The notes: generated by a model not told the origin, from the sequence alone. DNA of 64,000 nucleotides from Chitinophagaceae bacterium DXS (GCA_030345135.1 CP128386.1:5236209-5300208); one strand, 5' to 3'. Shown: positions 1 to 8,965, counted from the first letter of the stretch. Numbers and translations: made by a program.

Positions 1-260
1 TCCTGTTTCGATTTTTCGTAAACGCTCGTAATAAGTACGAATTACGAAGTACGAAGTACGTGGGTGCGATCCTGTTTCGATTTTTCGTAAACGCTCGTAC
101 TAAGTACGAATTACGAAGTACGAAGTACGTGGGTGCGATCCTGTTTCGATTTTTCGTAAACGCTCGTACTAAGTACGAATTACGAAGTACGTGGGTGCAG
201 GCTTGCTCAGTTTATTCGTAAACGCTCGTAATAAGTACGAATTACGAAGTACGAAAGACG
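1..260. repeat. 69-bp tandem repeat array (left arm of an inverted array pair)
   Basis: Copies start at 1, 70 and 139. The third is about 8 bp shorter, and a fourth at about 200 has a diverged first half. Each copy contains GTACGAATTACGAAGTACG, itself built from overlapping GTAC/TTCG palindromes. The reverse complement of this core is the backbone of the array at 441-874. The array touches the window edge, so its full length is unknown. No open frame of interest runs through it. Between this array and the next (261-440) the sequence is mostly unique, with degenerate core fragments near 345-385. Confidence 0.9.
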
Positions 261-440
261 CTGGAACTAGCGGTTGCGATCTACTCATTCATTCCGCTAC
301 TTAAAAATGAACAAGTCCAAATAACTCTAATCGACAGGGTTTGGCACTTCGTAACTCGTAATTATTTATAACTCGTACTTATACTAATTCATTCAATTAG
401 CTTGCCACAACTTCATATTTTAAACTGTTACAAGCAATCT

Positions 441-874
441 GCCTGCTGCACCAACGTACTTCGTACTTCGTAATTCGTACCTGGCAATTACCGTCAGCCT
501 ATTGCACCTTGCGTACTTCGTACTTCATAATTCGTACCTGGCAATTACCGTCAGCCTGTTGCACCTTGCGTACTTCGTACTTCGTAATTCGTACCTGGCA
601 ATTACCGTCAGCCTGTTGCACCTTGTGTACTTCGTAATTCGTACCTGGCAATTACCGTCAACCTGTTGCACCTTGCGTACTTCGTACTTCGTAATTCGTA
701 CCTGGCAATTACTGTCTGCCTGCTGCACCTTACGCACTTCGTACTTCGTAATTCGTACCTGGCAATTACCGTCAGCCTGTTGCACCTTGCGTACTTCGTA
801 CTTCGTAATTCGTACCTGGCAATTACCGTCAGCCTGTTGCACCTTGCGTACTTCGTACTTCGTAATTCGTACTT
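441..874. repeat. 57-bp tandem repeat array (right arm of the inverted pair)
   Basis: Eight copies have register points at 454, 511, 568, 625, 675, 732, 789 and 846. The period is 57 bp except for one 50-bp copy that lost 7 bp. Each copy carries CGTACTTCGTAATTCGTAC, the exact reverse complement of the core in the array at the window start, followed by a unique-looking spacer (CTGGCAATTACCGTCAGCC). Because 57 is divisible by three, several frames stay open across the array; these are by-products, not genes. The last copy forms the 3' end of the leftward GT9 gene. Confidence 0.92.
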
Positions 875-1884
875 AAAGGATTTATCATCTGCTTGCTGTT
901 TATCCTGTCCATCAATTCATACAGCTCATTAAACACGTTTTCAAGCGATGGCTTTTCGAGCCAATTAATGGTTGTATGAATTTGTTTGTTCATTGCTCCC
1001 CAGCGCCCGGGTTCGCCATCCATGCTTATGATCAGACTTGGCGTTCCGGTTGCAGCTGCAATATGCGATACGCCTGTGCAGTTTGCAATAAGCAGCGCCG
1101 CATGCCTGATGAGATAAGCCACTGCACCCAGGCTTGTCTTGCCGCTTACATCTATGGCCTTATGTTTCATACACTTCATTACTTCTTCCACAATGTATTG
1201 TTCGCTGGGCGTTCCTGTAATCAGCACGATGTATCCCTGTTCAATACAGTGGTCAGCAAGAATCGCGAAATCCTGTGGCGGCCATCGTCTCCAATCACCT
1301 CTTGAACCGGGATGAAGACATATATAACGTTTATCAATAACAGGCAGGTAAAGACTGTTGACTTCCTCAACATCGCCCGGCAGTTCAGGAAATTCCATAT
1401 AGGTTCCGCATGATGGGATACCCAGATGTTCCATTAGTTTTATGTGGCGGATCACTTCATGCTCTTTAGCCGGATATTCCGGAAACAATTGGTTGTCCGT
1501 TTTGCTCTCTTGGTTGTGAAAGCCGGCCAGATATCTGCAGTTCCACTCCTTCATCATATCATTTACCACGGTTCCGTTACCCTGCATCTGCAATACAAGA
1601 TCAAACTGCTCCTCACCGAGTCTTTGCAAAAAAGAACGGTAAGCTTGCTCATCATACAGTTGTTCGGGCAGTCCGGGATAACCGGGAAAATGAATAAACC
1701 CGTCAAAATAACCAGGGAACCGTTTAAGCAAGACTCCTGCCCACGGCAAGCCAAGCAACGTTATACGTGCATCAGGATAACTTTTGCGAAGTGCTCTCAG
1801 CGCAGGAATAACGCATAACATATCTCCCAGCTGCAAGGCCCTGAACACTGCAATCTTTTTTATTTTTTCTTGTGATAACAGCAT
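829..1884 (-). CDS. GT9-family glycosyltransferase (heptosyltransferase-like)
   Basis: The 351-residue cytosolic protein has the GT-B layout of ADP-heptose:LPS heptosyltransferases. The N-terminal Rossmann start reads IAVFRALQLGDMLCVIPALR. The nucleotide-sugar half carries LHPGSRGDWRRWP, TGTPSEQ and the GT9 hallmark HIAAATGTPSL. It is the last gene of a leftward set with the GT2 (13-bp gap) and the carbamoyltransferase, so it probably adds a heptose-like sugar to a surface glycan. The final 14 or so codons (STNYEVRSTQGATG) come from the 57-bp repeat and the stop codon lies inside a repeat unit, so the natural C-terminus appears to have been overwritten. Family assignment is firm; donor and acceptor are unknown. 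Confidence 0.88.
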   Translation of the reverse strand: MLLSQEKIKKIAVFRALQLGDMLCVIPALRALRKSYPDARITLLGLPWAGVLLKRFPGYFDGFIHFPGYPGLPEQLYDEQAYRSFLQRLGEEQFDLVLQMQGNGTVVNDMMKEWNCRYLAGFHNQESKTDNQLFPEYPAKEHEVIRHIKLMEHLGIPSCGTYMEFPELPGDVEEVNSLYLPVIDKRYICLHPGSRGDWRRWPPQDFAILADHCIEQGYIVLITGTPSEQYIVEEVMKCMKHKAIDVSGKTSLGAVAYLIRHAALLIANCTGVSHIAAATGTPSLIISMDGEPGRWGAMNKQIHTTINWLEKPSLENVFNELYELMDRINSKQMINPLSTNYEVRSTQGATG

Positions 1885-1897
1885 TGGAATAAATTTA

Positions 1898-2875
1898 TCA
1901 GAGAAACATCACCTTGAATTTAAATGAACCATAAAGCCGCCAGTATACAGATAAAAATGGAATGAGTATAGACGTGATGATCATCTCCAGCACGTGGCTA
2001 ATTGACTTTGATGTATGCCTGAGCCTTTTATAAGTGAACAACACTGCAAACACAAGCCAAAATGGAAAACCAGCCAGGAACAGCGTCATATTATTTGCAA
2101 GAATAGCTATAAGCATTACGGTTACGCTCAACCAGTTCATGTAAAATTTCCAGATTGTGGTGTTGTGCAACTTTATCCTGTACTTTTCAGGATGCAGTTT
2201 ATAAAGTAGTGCATTGTACATGCTTTTCCTTTGCTCTTTCAGGCTTATACCCCAACCCGCCGGCCTTACCGGATGGGTTACAACAGCGCCTTCGGCTTTA
2301 ACAATAGGAATGTTGTTACCCAACAGACGAAATTGTAGTTCACTGTCTTCACACCACGCCATTTTAAACTGTTCATTAAATCCATTCACTTGTTGCAATG
2401 CAGTTTTTGAACATGCACAGTTCGCAGTTATAAACTCAGCATTCTGCAGCAAAGTTGTGTTCCATTCATAATCGGTCGGGCGCCCGCATGCGGGCACTAT
2501 TACCTTCCCTGTAAAGCAAACAACAGAAGCTGCGGCCAGGTTATATGCTGCCCAGTATTCACTTACAAAACCTGATGAAGGTATACAGTCATCATCTGTA
2601 AAAACAATCAGCTCGCCCTGAGCATTTTTCCACCCAATATTTCTTGCGGCTGCGGGTCCGCCTTTTTCTTTTGGCGAAATGCAATGAAGAAATGTGTTGG
2701 TAAGAGAAAATGTCTGAACCAGGTTACATGCTTCTTCATCTTCGCCGTCCGTAACAACAATTACTTCATAATCATTTCGGTCAAAATCCTGGTTTATCAA
2801 AGCCTGTAAGCATTTGCTCAGCAACGGTGCACGCTTGTACGTGGGAACAACAACAGACACTTTAACTTCACTCAT
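1898..2875 (-). CDS. GT2-family glycosyltransferase with C-terminal membrane helices
   Basis: This is a 325-residue GT-A enzyme. The N-terminus VSVVVPTYKRAPLLSKCL is the classical GT2 opening. GGPAAARNIGW and the metal-binding TDDDC follow, with the likely catalytic-base motif WCEDSEL near residue 170. Two or three hydrophobic segments after residue 245 suggest anchoring at the inner-membrane face, where a lipid-linked acceptor would sit. It lies 13 bp from each neighbour, indicating one transcript with the carbamoyltransferase upstream and the GT9 downstream. The sugar specificity cannot be read from the sequence. Confidence 0.9.
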   Translation of the reverse strand: MSEVKVSVVVPTYKRAPLLSKCLQALINQDFDRNDYEVIVVTDGEDEEACNLVQTFSLTNTFLHCISPKEKGGPAAARNIGWKNAQGELIVFTDDDCIPSSGFVSEYWAAYNLAAASVVCFTGKVIVPACGRPTDYEWNTTLLQNAEFITANCACSKTALQQVNGFNEQFKMAWCEDSELQFRLLGNNIPIVKAEGAVVTHPVRPAGWGISLKEQRKSMYNALLYKLHPEKYRIKLHNTTIWKFYMNWLSVTVMLIAILANNMTLFLAGFPFWLVFAVLFTYKRLRHTSKSISHVLEMIITSILIPFLSVYWRLYGSFKFKVMFL

Positions 2876-2887
2876 TTGCGACTACTT

Positions 2888-4603
2888 TTATTTTTCCAGC
2901 AAAAACGAATTAATAACAAGGGCATCAAAAGGCGATGTCCAGAAACATTCAATCGCATCACGCGGGGAACAAACAATTGGTTCGCCACGGGTATTAAAAG
3001 ATGTATTGATTAATACAGGCACACCTGTAATTTTTTTGAATTCACTCAACAGATCATAGTAAGCCGGATGTTGACTTCTGTTTACCGTCTGTATCCTTGC
3101 AGTGCCGTCAACGTGTGTAACGGCAGGAATCTTTGCCGCTTTATCTTTCTTCACATTATATACAAACAGCATAAACGGTGAGTAACCTCCGTTCTGGAAC
3201 CATGTGGCCACATCTTCTTCCATAACAACCGGAGCTACAGGGCGGAAATCTTCGCGATCTTTTATTTCATTCAATTTTGCCTGCATGGATGCATTTAAAG
3301 GCGATGCCAGGATTGAGCGCCCACCAAGTGCACGCGGACCAAACTCCATCCTTCCCTGGTACCAGCCAATCACTTTATCGTCAGCGAGCAAAGCCGCTGT
3401 TTCCCTGGCAACATTGGTCATCTTTTTGTAACGCACTTTTGTCCATTTCAAAAAACTTTCTATCTCATCATCTTTGTATTCAGGCCCCAGGTAAGCATCC
3501 TGCATAACATAAGTTCGTTTGTTTGTAGTACGCGTATTAATATCTGTCCACATAGCAGCACCTAATGCCGTACCTGCATCGCCGGCCGCGGGTTGTACCC
3601 AGATTTGTTTGAATGCACTTTTATCGCGCAGCCTCGCATTCATCACGCAATTCAGTGCTACTCCGCCTGCAAGGCACAAATTTTCCATGCCGGTAGTCTC
3701 GTGTACCCAGTCTATAAGTTTTAACACAGTTTCTTCAAGTACCTGCTGTAATGAATGTGCAATATTGAAATGCTGTGCTTCAAAGGGCTCATTCCGTTTT
3801 CGTTGCGGACCGAAACAGGCTTCCAGATCAACGTCATTAATCGTGTAAGTTCCGTTGTCCGCAACATGGATCATTGAGCGGAACTGATGAACGTAGTCCG
3901 GCTTGCCGTAAGAAGCCAGCGCCATCACTTTATACTCGTCTGAAGAATGTAAAAAGCCAAGATGTGTTGTAATTTTTTCATACAACAAGCCAAGAGAATG
4001 AGGCATGTGTATTTCTTTCAGCAAGGTAAGCGTGTCGCCATCACCGGTGTAATAACTGGTAGTGGCACGTTCACCACGCCCGTCAATGGTAACAACAGCA
4101 GCCTTTTCAAAAGGTGACGGATAAAACGCACTTGCAGCATGTGCAATATGATGTGGCACAAAGTGCCAGGAAAAATCAGCGGGCTTTGTGCCCGCAAATC
4201 TTTTTTGCAGGTGGTGGGGATATCCGTCAATTAACTGTGCCGGAGCATTTACGATCTGCGATAGAAATAAGGGATCCCACTCAGAATAATCCTGCTCGTT
4301 ACGTGTTGAAGGTTCTGGTTGCAACGGCAAACTGATGTGACCGTTGTGACTTACATCTTTCAGTAATATGAAAGGATCGAATGAATAAGCTACATGATCA
4401 ACTTCCGACAGATGTATTCCGGCATAGTTCAAACAATAATCAATTGCATGAAATGGCAGCTCGTAGGTTGAAAAAGGGACCGGACGCTTTCCATGTTTAA
4501 TATGTGTAAATCTTTCCTCTTCTGCCGCGGCCAGCAGTTTTCCATCCTTGATAATACAAGCCGCTGAGTCGTGAAAAACTGCATTGATCCCAAGTGTATA
4601 CAT
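2888..4603 (-). CDS. NodU/CmcH-family carbamoyltransferase
   Basis: The enzyme transfers a carbamoyl group from carbamoyl phosphate, via carbamoyl-adenylate, to a hydroxyl of a sugar or antibiotic; here a glycan is the likely target given six sugar genes around it. The Kae1-like N-terminal domain shows GINAVFHDSAA, AAAEEERF, the metal-site motif HHIAHAA (about residue 151) and TIDGRGE. The YrdC-like C-terminal half shows GRMEFGPRALGGRSILA and TSFNTRGEPIV. At about 571 residues it has the usual family length. I start at the ATG that gives MYTLGINAVF; an ATG three codons upstream is also possible. It is the first gene of the leftward operon. Confidence 0.93.
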   Translation of the reverse strand: MYTLGINAVFHDSAACIIKDGKLLAAAEEERFTHIKHGKRPVPFSTYELPFHAIDYCLNYAGIHLSEVDHVAYSFDPFILLKDVSHNGHISLPLQPEPSTRNEQDYSEWDPLFLSQIVNAPAQLIDGYPHHLQKRFAGTKPADFSWHFVPHHIAHAASAFYPSPFEKAAVVTIDGRGERATTSYYTGDGDTLTLLKEIHMPHSLGLLYEKITTHLGFLHSSDEYKVMALASYGKPDYVHQFRSMIHVADNGTYTINDVDLEACFGPQRKRNEPFEAQHFNIAHSLQQVLEETVLKLIDWVHETTGMENLCLAGGVALNCVMNARLRDKSAFKQIWVQPAAGDAGTALGAAMWTDINTRTTNKRTYVMQDAYLGPEYKDDEIESFLKWTKVRYKKMTNVARETAALLADDKVIGWYQGRMEFGPRALGGRSILASPLNASMQAKLNEIKDREDFRPVAPVVMEEDVATWFQNGGYSPFMLFVYNVKKDKAAKIPAVTHVDGTARIQTVNRSQHPAYYDLLSEFKKITGVPVLINTSFNTRGEPIVCSPRDAIECFWTSPFDALVINSFLLEK

Positions 4604-4832
4604 ACACAACATTTAAAGACGTGAAACACATTCGCATCAAAATGCAGACCACACAAGCGTTTCATAAGACACTTATTTTAAAACAGACAAAATTGTGGAC
4701 AACCGGAGACATCTATGTGACTATGTAGAACACTTACTACAATGAATAACACCTTACACAGACAATTCAGGCGTAAATAAAGAATGGCACCATTTTAAAC
4801 AAGTGTAAGCATACTTGTTAACATACGACCAC
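4604..4832. promoter_or_regulatory. Divergent intergenic region of the glycan cluster
   Basis: This 229-bp gap separates the leftward carbamoyltransferase operon from the rightward glycosyltransferase operon, so it should hold both promoters. I could not pick out a convincing TTTG/TAnnTTTG pair on either strand. An imperfect dyad, CAAGTGTAAGCATACTTG at 4800-4817, is the only visible symmetry and could be an operator. The assignment rests on gene orientation only. Confidence 0.45.
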
Positions 4833-5825
4833 ATGAAGAACAGCAACCGTTTAAACATTTTTACATGGCACATTCATGGCAGCTATTTGTATTATCTTTC
4901 ACAGGGCGATTTCAACATTTATATTCCGGTAAAAGAAAATAAAGAAGAAGGCTATTATGGACGTGGAGAAACATTTCCTTTCAATGACAACGTTATAGAA
5001 GTTGAATCAGGTGATGTCAGGTTTCTACAACTGGATTGCATTTTATTTCAAACAAACGCCAATTATCTCGTAGATCAGTATGAGATACTAAGTGAAGAAC
5101 AACGAAAGTTACCGCGCATATATCTTGAACACGATCCACCACTAAAACAGCCTGCAGACACTAGGCATATTATGAACGACCCGGATGTATGCCTGGTTCA
5201 TGTAACACATTACAACAAGCTGATGTGGGACAACGGAGTTCCCATGGTCAGCGTAATTGAACATGGCATCACATCTTCTCCTGCCACCTACTCAGGTCAT
5301 CTCAACAAAGGCATTGTTGTTATAAACCACCTGTATCAACGCGGAAGAAAACTGGGCGCTGATATCTATGACGAAGTCCGCAAGCAGGTTCCGCTTGACC
5401 TGATCGGCATGGGCACAGAGGCGTATGGCGGATTAGGAGAAGTGCTGCATCCCGATATTCCTGCATTCATCGGCCAGTACAGGTTCTTCTTTAATCCCAT
5501 CCGTTATACAAGTCTTGGGCTTTCCTTCCTCGAAGCTATGATGATGGGCTTGCCGGTAGTGGCGCTTGCAACTACGGAATACAGCACTGTGATTGAAAAT
5601 GAGAAAAATGGCTTTGTTCATACAGACATTGATTACCTCGTGGATAAAATGAAACTGCTTTTGGATGAACCGCCACTTGCAGAAAAAATTGGATTAGCAG
5701 GAAAGCAGACAGTAGAACAGAAATATAATATTAACAGGTTCACAAAAGATTGGGAAACGCTTTTCCATTTTGTGATCGATAACACTAAAAGCAGCAATCA
5801 TGAAAAAAAGATTAGCATTTATTAG
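4833..5825 (+). CDS. Glycosyltransferase, GT-B fold (GT4-like)
   Basis: This protein of about 330 residues opens with a variant N-terminal half (IFTWHIHGSYLYYL) and ends with a recognisable GT4 C-terminal half (GLSFLEAMMMGLPVVA, then ENEKNGFV). In the usual E-x7-E motif the first Glu is absent (TSLGLSFLE), which is tolerated in some GT4 branches. The ATG is preferred over a TTG six codons upstream. The 3' end overlaps the next gene by 26 bp, implying translational coupling. It starts the rightward operon of GT, GT, GmhB-like phosphatase and GT9. Acceptor and donor are unknown. Confidence 0.85.
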   Translation: MKNSNRLNIFTWHIHGSYLYYLSQGDFNIYIPVKENKEEGYYGRGETFPFNDNVIEVESGDVRFLQLDCILFQTNANYLVDQYEILSEEQRKLPRIYLEHDPPLKQPADTRHIMNDPDVCLVHVTHYNKLMWDNGVPMVSVIEHGITSSPATYSGHLNKGIVVINHLYQRGRKLGADIYDEVRKQVPLDLIGMGTEAYGGLGEVLHPDIPAFIGQYRFFFNPIRYTSLGLSFLEAMMMGLPVVALATTEYSTVIENEKNGFVHTDIDYLVDKMKLLLDEPPLAEKIGLAGKQTVEQKYNINRFTKDWETLFHFVIDNTKSSNHEKKISIY

Positions 5826-7173
5826 TGACCATGCATCACCACTTGCCTTACTTGGAGGAGTTGACGCCGGTGGTCAGAATGTTTATGTAGCAGAGCTTGC
5901 CAAACAACTTACCTCGCTTGATTATGAAGTTGACATTTATACACGTAAGGATAACATTAGCCAGCAGGAAATCGTAGAATGGCAGCCTGGTATACGGGTT
6001 ATCCATATTAAAGCAGGTCCGGAAGCGTACGTGGAAAAAGAACAACTACTGCCCCACATGAACGAGTTCACCCATAACATGGTTTCCTTTATAAAACGAA
6101 ATGATGAAGACTACATGCTCATTCACGCCAACTTTTTCATGTCGGGATGGGTTGCTTCAGCACTAAAAAAAGAATTGAATATTCCTTATGTCATTACTTT
6201 TCACGCGCTGGGTCTTGTTCGTAAAATGCATCAGAAGGAAATGGATAAATTTCCTGAAAACAGGGCCGATATTGAAAAGTTTATCTGTCGCGATGCCGAC
6301 CATATTATAGCAGAATGTCCACAGGACAAAGATGACCTTGTTACCCTGTATAAGGCAGACCCGAAAAAGATCAGCATCATTCCCTGCGGTTTCAACACAA
6401 GTGAATTTCACCCGATAAATAAGTTGCATGCAAGAAAATTTCTACACTTAGAACCTTCAGAAAAAATCATACTTCAACTTGGAAGAATGGTTCCGCGGAA
6501 GGGGATTGACAATGTTATACGCGCCTTGGGTTTGCTTAGTAACAGCATTTACAGCGTAAAACTTGTGATTGTTGGCGGTGAAGGAGAAGATGTGGTATTT
6601 ACTAACTCACCGGAACGAAAAAGACTGCAACAGATAGCAGATGAAGCAGGCATTAGTGCCAACGTTGTTTTTGCAGGCCGCAAGAACAGGGATGTTTTGA
6701 AATATTATTACGCCGCCGCAGATATCTTTATTACAACTCCATGGTACGAACCCTTCGGCATAACTCCGTTAGAGGCTATGGCTTGCGGCACGCCAGTTAT
6801 CGGATCAGCGGTTGGGGGTATCAAGCACACTGTTAAAGACGGACACACAGGATTTCTCGTTCCTCCAAACGATGCAAAGGCATTGGCTGAAAAAATGGAA
6901 CTGCTGCTCAACGATAGCCTCTTACTGGAAAGTATGAGCTATAACGCTATAAAACGTGTAAATAAACGCTTTACCTGGACACAGGTAGCCCAAATGGCAG
7001 ACAGCGCCTATGCAACTATTTGCGCGCCGCAGTGGCTACCGGTTAGTGAAAAGGATGAAAAAACAGATCTGTTAGAAACCATTAAGCAACATATCAGGCT
7101 GCTTAGGGACGCAATTCTGCAGTCAATGATGGATATCCAACCTAAAAAAGAAATAAAACTAAGCGATGAATAA
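5800..7173 (+). CDS. GT4-family glycosyltransferase, sucrose-phosphate-synthase-like
   Basis: The 457-residue retaining glycosyltransferase carries the donor-loop signature GGVDAGGQNVYVAEL (about residues 19-33), found in sucrose-phosphate-synthase-like and mycothiol-type GT4 enzymes. Further motifs are RMVPRKGID and the E-x7-E motif EPFGITPLE (E317 and E325), followed by AMACGTPVIGSAVGG. The last 50 residues are a charged helical extension. It overlaps both neighbours (26 bp and 8 bp), so the four rightward genes are tightly co-translated. The pairing with a heptose phosphatase and GT9 suggests glycan assembly rather than sucrose synthesis. Confidence 0.9.
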   Translation: MKKRLAFISDHASPLALLGGVDAGGQNVYVAELAKQLTSLDYEVDIYTRKDNISQQEIVEWQPGIRVIHIKAGPEAYVEKEQLLPHMNEFTHNMVSFIKRNDEDYMLIHANFFMSGWVASALKKELNIPYVITFHALGLVRKMHQKEMDKFPENRADIEKFICRDADHIIAECPQDKDDLVTLYKADPKKISIIPCGFNTSEFHPINKLHARKFLHLEPSEKIILQLGRMVPRKGIDNVIRALGLLSNSIYSVKLVIVGGEGEDVVFTNSPERKRLQQIADEAGISANVVFAGRKNRDVLKYYYAAADIFITTPWYEPFGITPLEAMACGTPVIGSAVGGIKHTVKDGHTGFLVPPNDAKALAEKMELLLNDSLLLESMSYNAIKRVNKRFTWTQVAQMADSAYATICAPQWLPVSEKDEKTDLLETIKQHIRLLRDAILQSMMDIQPKKEIKLSDE

Positions 7174-7744
7174 AGCAGTATTTATTGACAAAGACGGCAC
7201 ACTCATTAAAGACGTTCCATACAATGTAAATCCTGAGCTGATCTTCTTAAATGATAACATAGCAGAAGTTCTGTCTATCCTAAGAGACAATGGATATTTA
7301 TTAATACTGGTCTCTAACCAGGCCGGAATAGCAAAAGGTTTTTTTAGTAAAGAGGAATTGATGATAGCCAGCTCAAAAATTATTGAACTGCTTGCCGAAG
7401 AGAGCGCTTACCTGGATGCTTACTATTATTGTCCACATCACCCGGAAGGGACGATGCCGGAATTTTCAGTTTCATGCAGCTGCAGAAAGCCTGCGCCGGG
7501 CATGTTGTTGATGGCCGCCAGGGAGCATAACATTGACCTGTCCCAATCATGGATGATCGGAGATATCCTGGACGATATGGAAGCAGGCAAACGCGCTGGT
7601 TGTAAGACGATCTTCTATAACAACGGAAATGAAACAGCATGGGAAATGAATGCTTTCAGAAAGCCGGACTACGTTATAAGTGATCTGCTGGAAGCCGCCG
7701 GTATTATTTATGGAAAACAAGAATACAGTGTCGGCAATTTTTAA
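7166..7744 (+). CDS. gmhB: D-glycero-D-manno-heptose 1,7-bisphosphate phosphatase-like HAD hydrolase
   Basis: This 192-residue HAD-IIIA phosphatase shows FIDKDGTLI, with the nucleophile D8 and general acid D10, motif II VSNQAGIAKG, and motif IV IGDILDDMEAG (D133, D136/D137). The GmhB-type zinc site is present: CPHH at C89/H91 and SCSCRKPAPGM at C104/C106. In GmhB this enzyme removes the C7 phosphate from heptose 1,7-bisphosphate in ADP- or GDP-heptose synthesis. It overlaps the upstream gene by 8 bp and lies 2 bp before a GT9, which supports a heptose role. The isomerase, kinase and nucleotidyltransferase of the pathway are not in the window. A histidinol-phosphate phosphatase role is less likely here. 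Confidence 0.87.
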   Translation: MNKAVFIDKDGTLIKDVPYNVNPELIFLNDNIAEVLSILRDNGYLLILVSNQAGIAKGFFSKEELMIASSKIIELLAEESAYLDAYYYCPHHPEGTMPEFSVSCSCRKPAPGMLLMAAREHNIDLSQSWMIGDILDDMEAGKRAGCKTIFYNNGNETAWEMNAFRKPDYVISDLLEAAGIIYGKQEYSVGNF

Positions 7745-7746
7745 CT

Positions 7747-8868
7747 ATGACAAACTGGAACACCTGCAGAAATGTATTATGTATAAGGGCAGACAACATG
7801 GGTGATGTTATTATGAGCGGGCCTGCAATAAGATCATTAAAACAACATCCGGGCTGTAAGATCACTTTGCTTACTTCTGCCGCGGGCAGTCTTATAGCAC
7901 CTTTCATGCCAGCAGTAGATGATGTGATGGTCGCCGATCTGCCATGGGTTCAAACAACAAAAGGCATTAATGCTGCAGCCTGCACACAACTGATAGCTGA
8001 TCTGAAAAGCAAAGAATTTGATGCAGTGATCATCTTTACGGTGTATAGCCAGTCCCCGCTCCCATCCGCGCTTATCGCATATATGGCCGGCATACCGCTC
8101 CGGCTTGCATACTGCAGAGAAAATCCGTATGGCTTACTAACAGACTGGGTGCCGGACAAAGAGCCTTATTGCAGTATCATGCACCAGGTGGAAAGGGATT
8201 TGTTGTTGCTCTCAAAAATCAACATCGGCATGAAACATGAAGCTTCCGCCGCTGTGCTCACTCTTGTCAACTTTCAAAATTATAAAGGCACACTGGATTC
8301 AAAGCTGCATCAGAAGGGCGTGTCCACTTTCAAAAAGTACATACTATTGCATGCGGGTGTGTCTGATGCAAAACGAACCTATCCGGTTGAAAAATGGCGT
8401 GAGCTTTTAAAGTTGCTCAGGGATCTTGAATACGAGATTATATTAACAGGTTCTGTATCAGAAAGAGCACTTGCCGGTGACATAATACATGACAGCAAAA
8501 CTTCCGGCATACACAACATAGCTGGCGAACTGAACATCGGTGAATGGATTTCACTTATCAGCAATGCAGCGCTTGTTGTTTCGGTCAACACATCCACCAT
8601 ACACATTGCAGCCGCGGTTAAAACACCTGTAATCGTGTTGTATGCGCTCACCAATCCGCAACATACACCATGGAACGCTATTTCAAAAGTGTTGCCTTAT
8701 TCCATAAGCAGCGATATGCAGAGTAAGAATGAGGTAATTCAGTATGTCAATAAAACTTATTATGGCACGTATGTGCCGGTTCCTGAACCTGCTGAGATTT
8801 TTATGCACGCTCAACAACTGCTGGGGGCGCGGTCGATAGAAAATTTTGCAGGCGTTGTATCTGTATAA
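7747..8868 (+). CDS. GT9-family glycosyltransferase (heptosyltransferase-like)
   Basis: This 373-residue GT-B protein starts with VLCIRADNMGDVIMSGPAIR, the GT9 N-terminal signature. Its second domain shows LLHAGVSDAKRTYPVEKWRE, LTGSVSERAL and VSVNTSTIHIAAAVKTPVI. It follows the GmhB-like phosphatase by 2 bp and ends the rightward operon. It is only distantly similar to the GT9 at the far end of the cluster, so the two probably add different residues. The substrate is inferred from family and context. Confidence 0.9.
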   Translation: MTNWNTCRNVLCIRADNMGDVIMSGPAIRSLKQHPGCKITLLTSAAGSLIAPFMPAVDDVMVADLPWVQTTKGINAAACTQLIADLKSKEFDAVIIFTVYSQSPLPSALIAYMAGIPLRLAYCRENPYGLLTDWVPDKEPYCSIMHQVERDLLLLSKINIGMKHEASAAVLTLVNFQNYKGTLDSKLHQKGVSTFKKYILLHAGVSDAKRTYPVEKWRELLKLLRDLEYEIILTGSVSERALAGDIIHDSKTSGIHNIAGELNIGEWISLISNAALVVSVNTSTIHIAAAVKTPVIVLYALTNPQHTPWNAISKVLPYSISSDMQSKNEVIQYVNKTYYGTYVPVPEPAEIFMHAQQLLGARSIENFAGVVSV

Positions 8869-8872
8869 AAAA

Positions 8873-8965
8873 GAATGAACCGGCAAAACCGGCCCATTCA
8901 TATGAAGAAAGCAGGAAAGCAATAGCAAATCAATTTTATTTGTTCAGGTCCGTGAGACACGGACC
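8873..8965. terminator. Two hairpins between convergent genes
   Basis: Directly after the GT9 stop a hairpin forms from GAATG (8873-8877) plus CCGG (8880-8883) pairing with CCGG (8889-8892) plus CATTC (8895-8899). A second, perfect 8-bp stem, GGTCCGTG-AGA-CACGGACC, spans 8947-8965. Neither is followed by a U-run, so these would be weak or factor-assisted terminators for the converging operon and SDR gene. A copy of CACGGACC recurs just after the second stem. Confidence 0.4.

Noticed and set aside
441-874. CRISPR array
   Set aside because: The whole 57-bp unit repeats, including the part that would be the spacer, and no cas genes are in the window.
502-932. Open frames of 88-124 codons on both strands in the 57-bp array
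   Set aside because: They exist only because the repeat length is a multiple of three without stops; the peptides are pure repeats with no start context.
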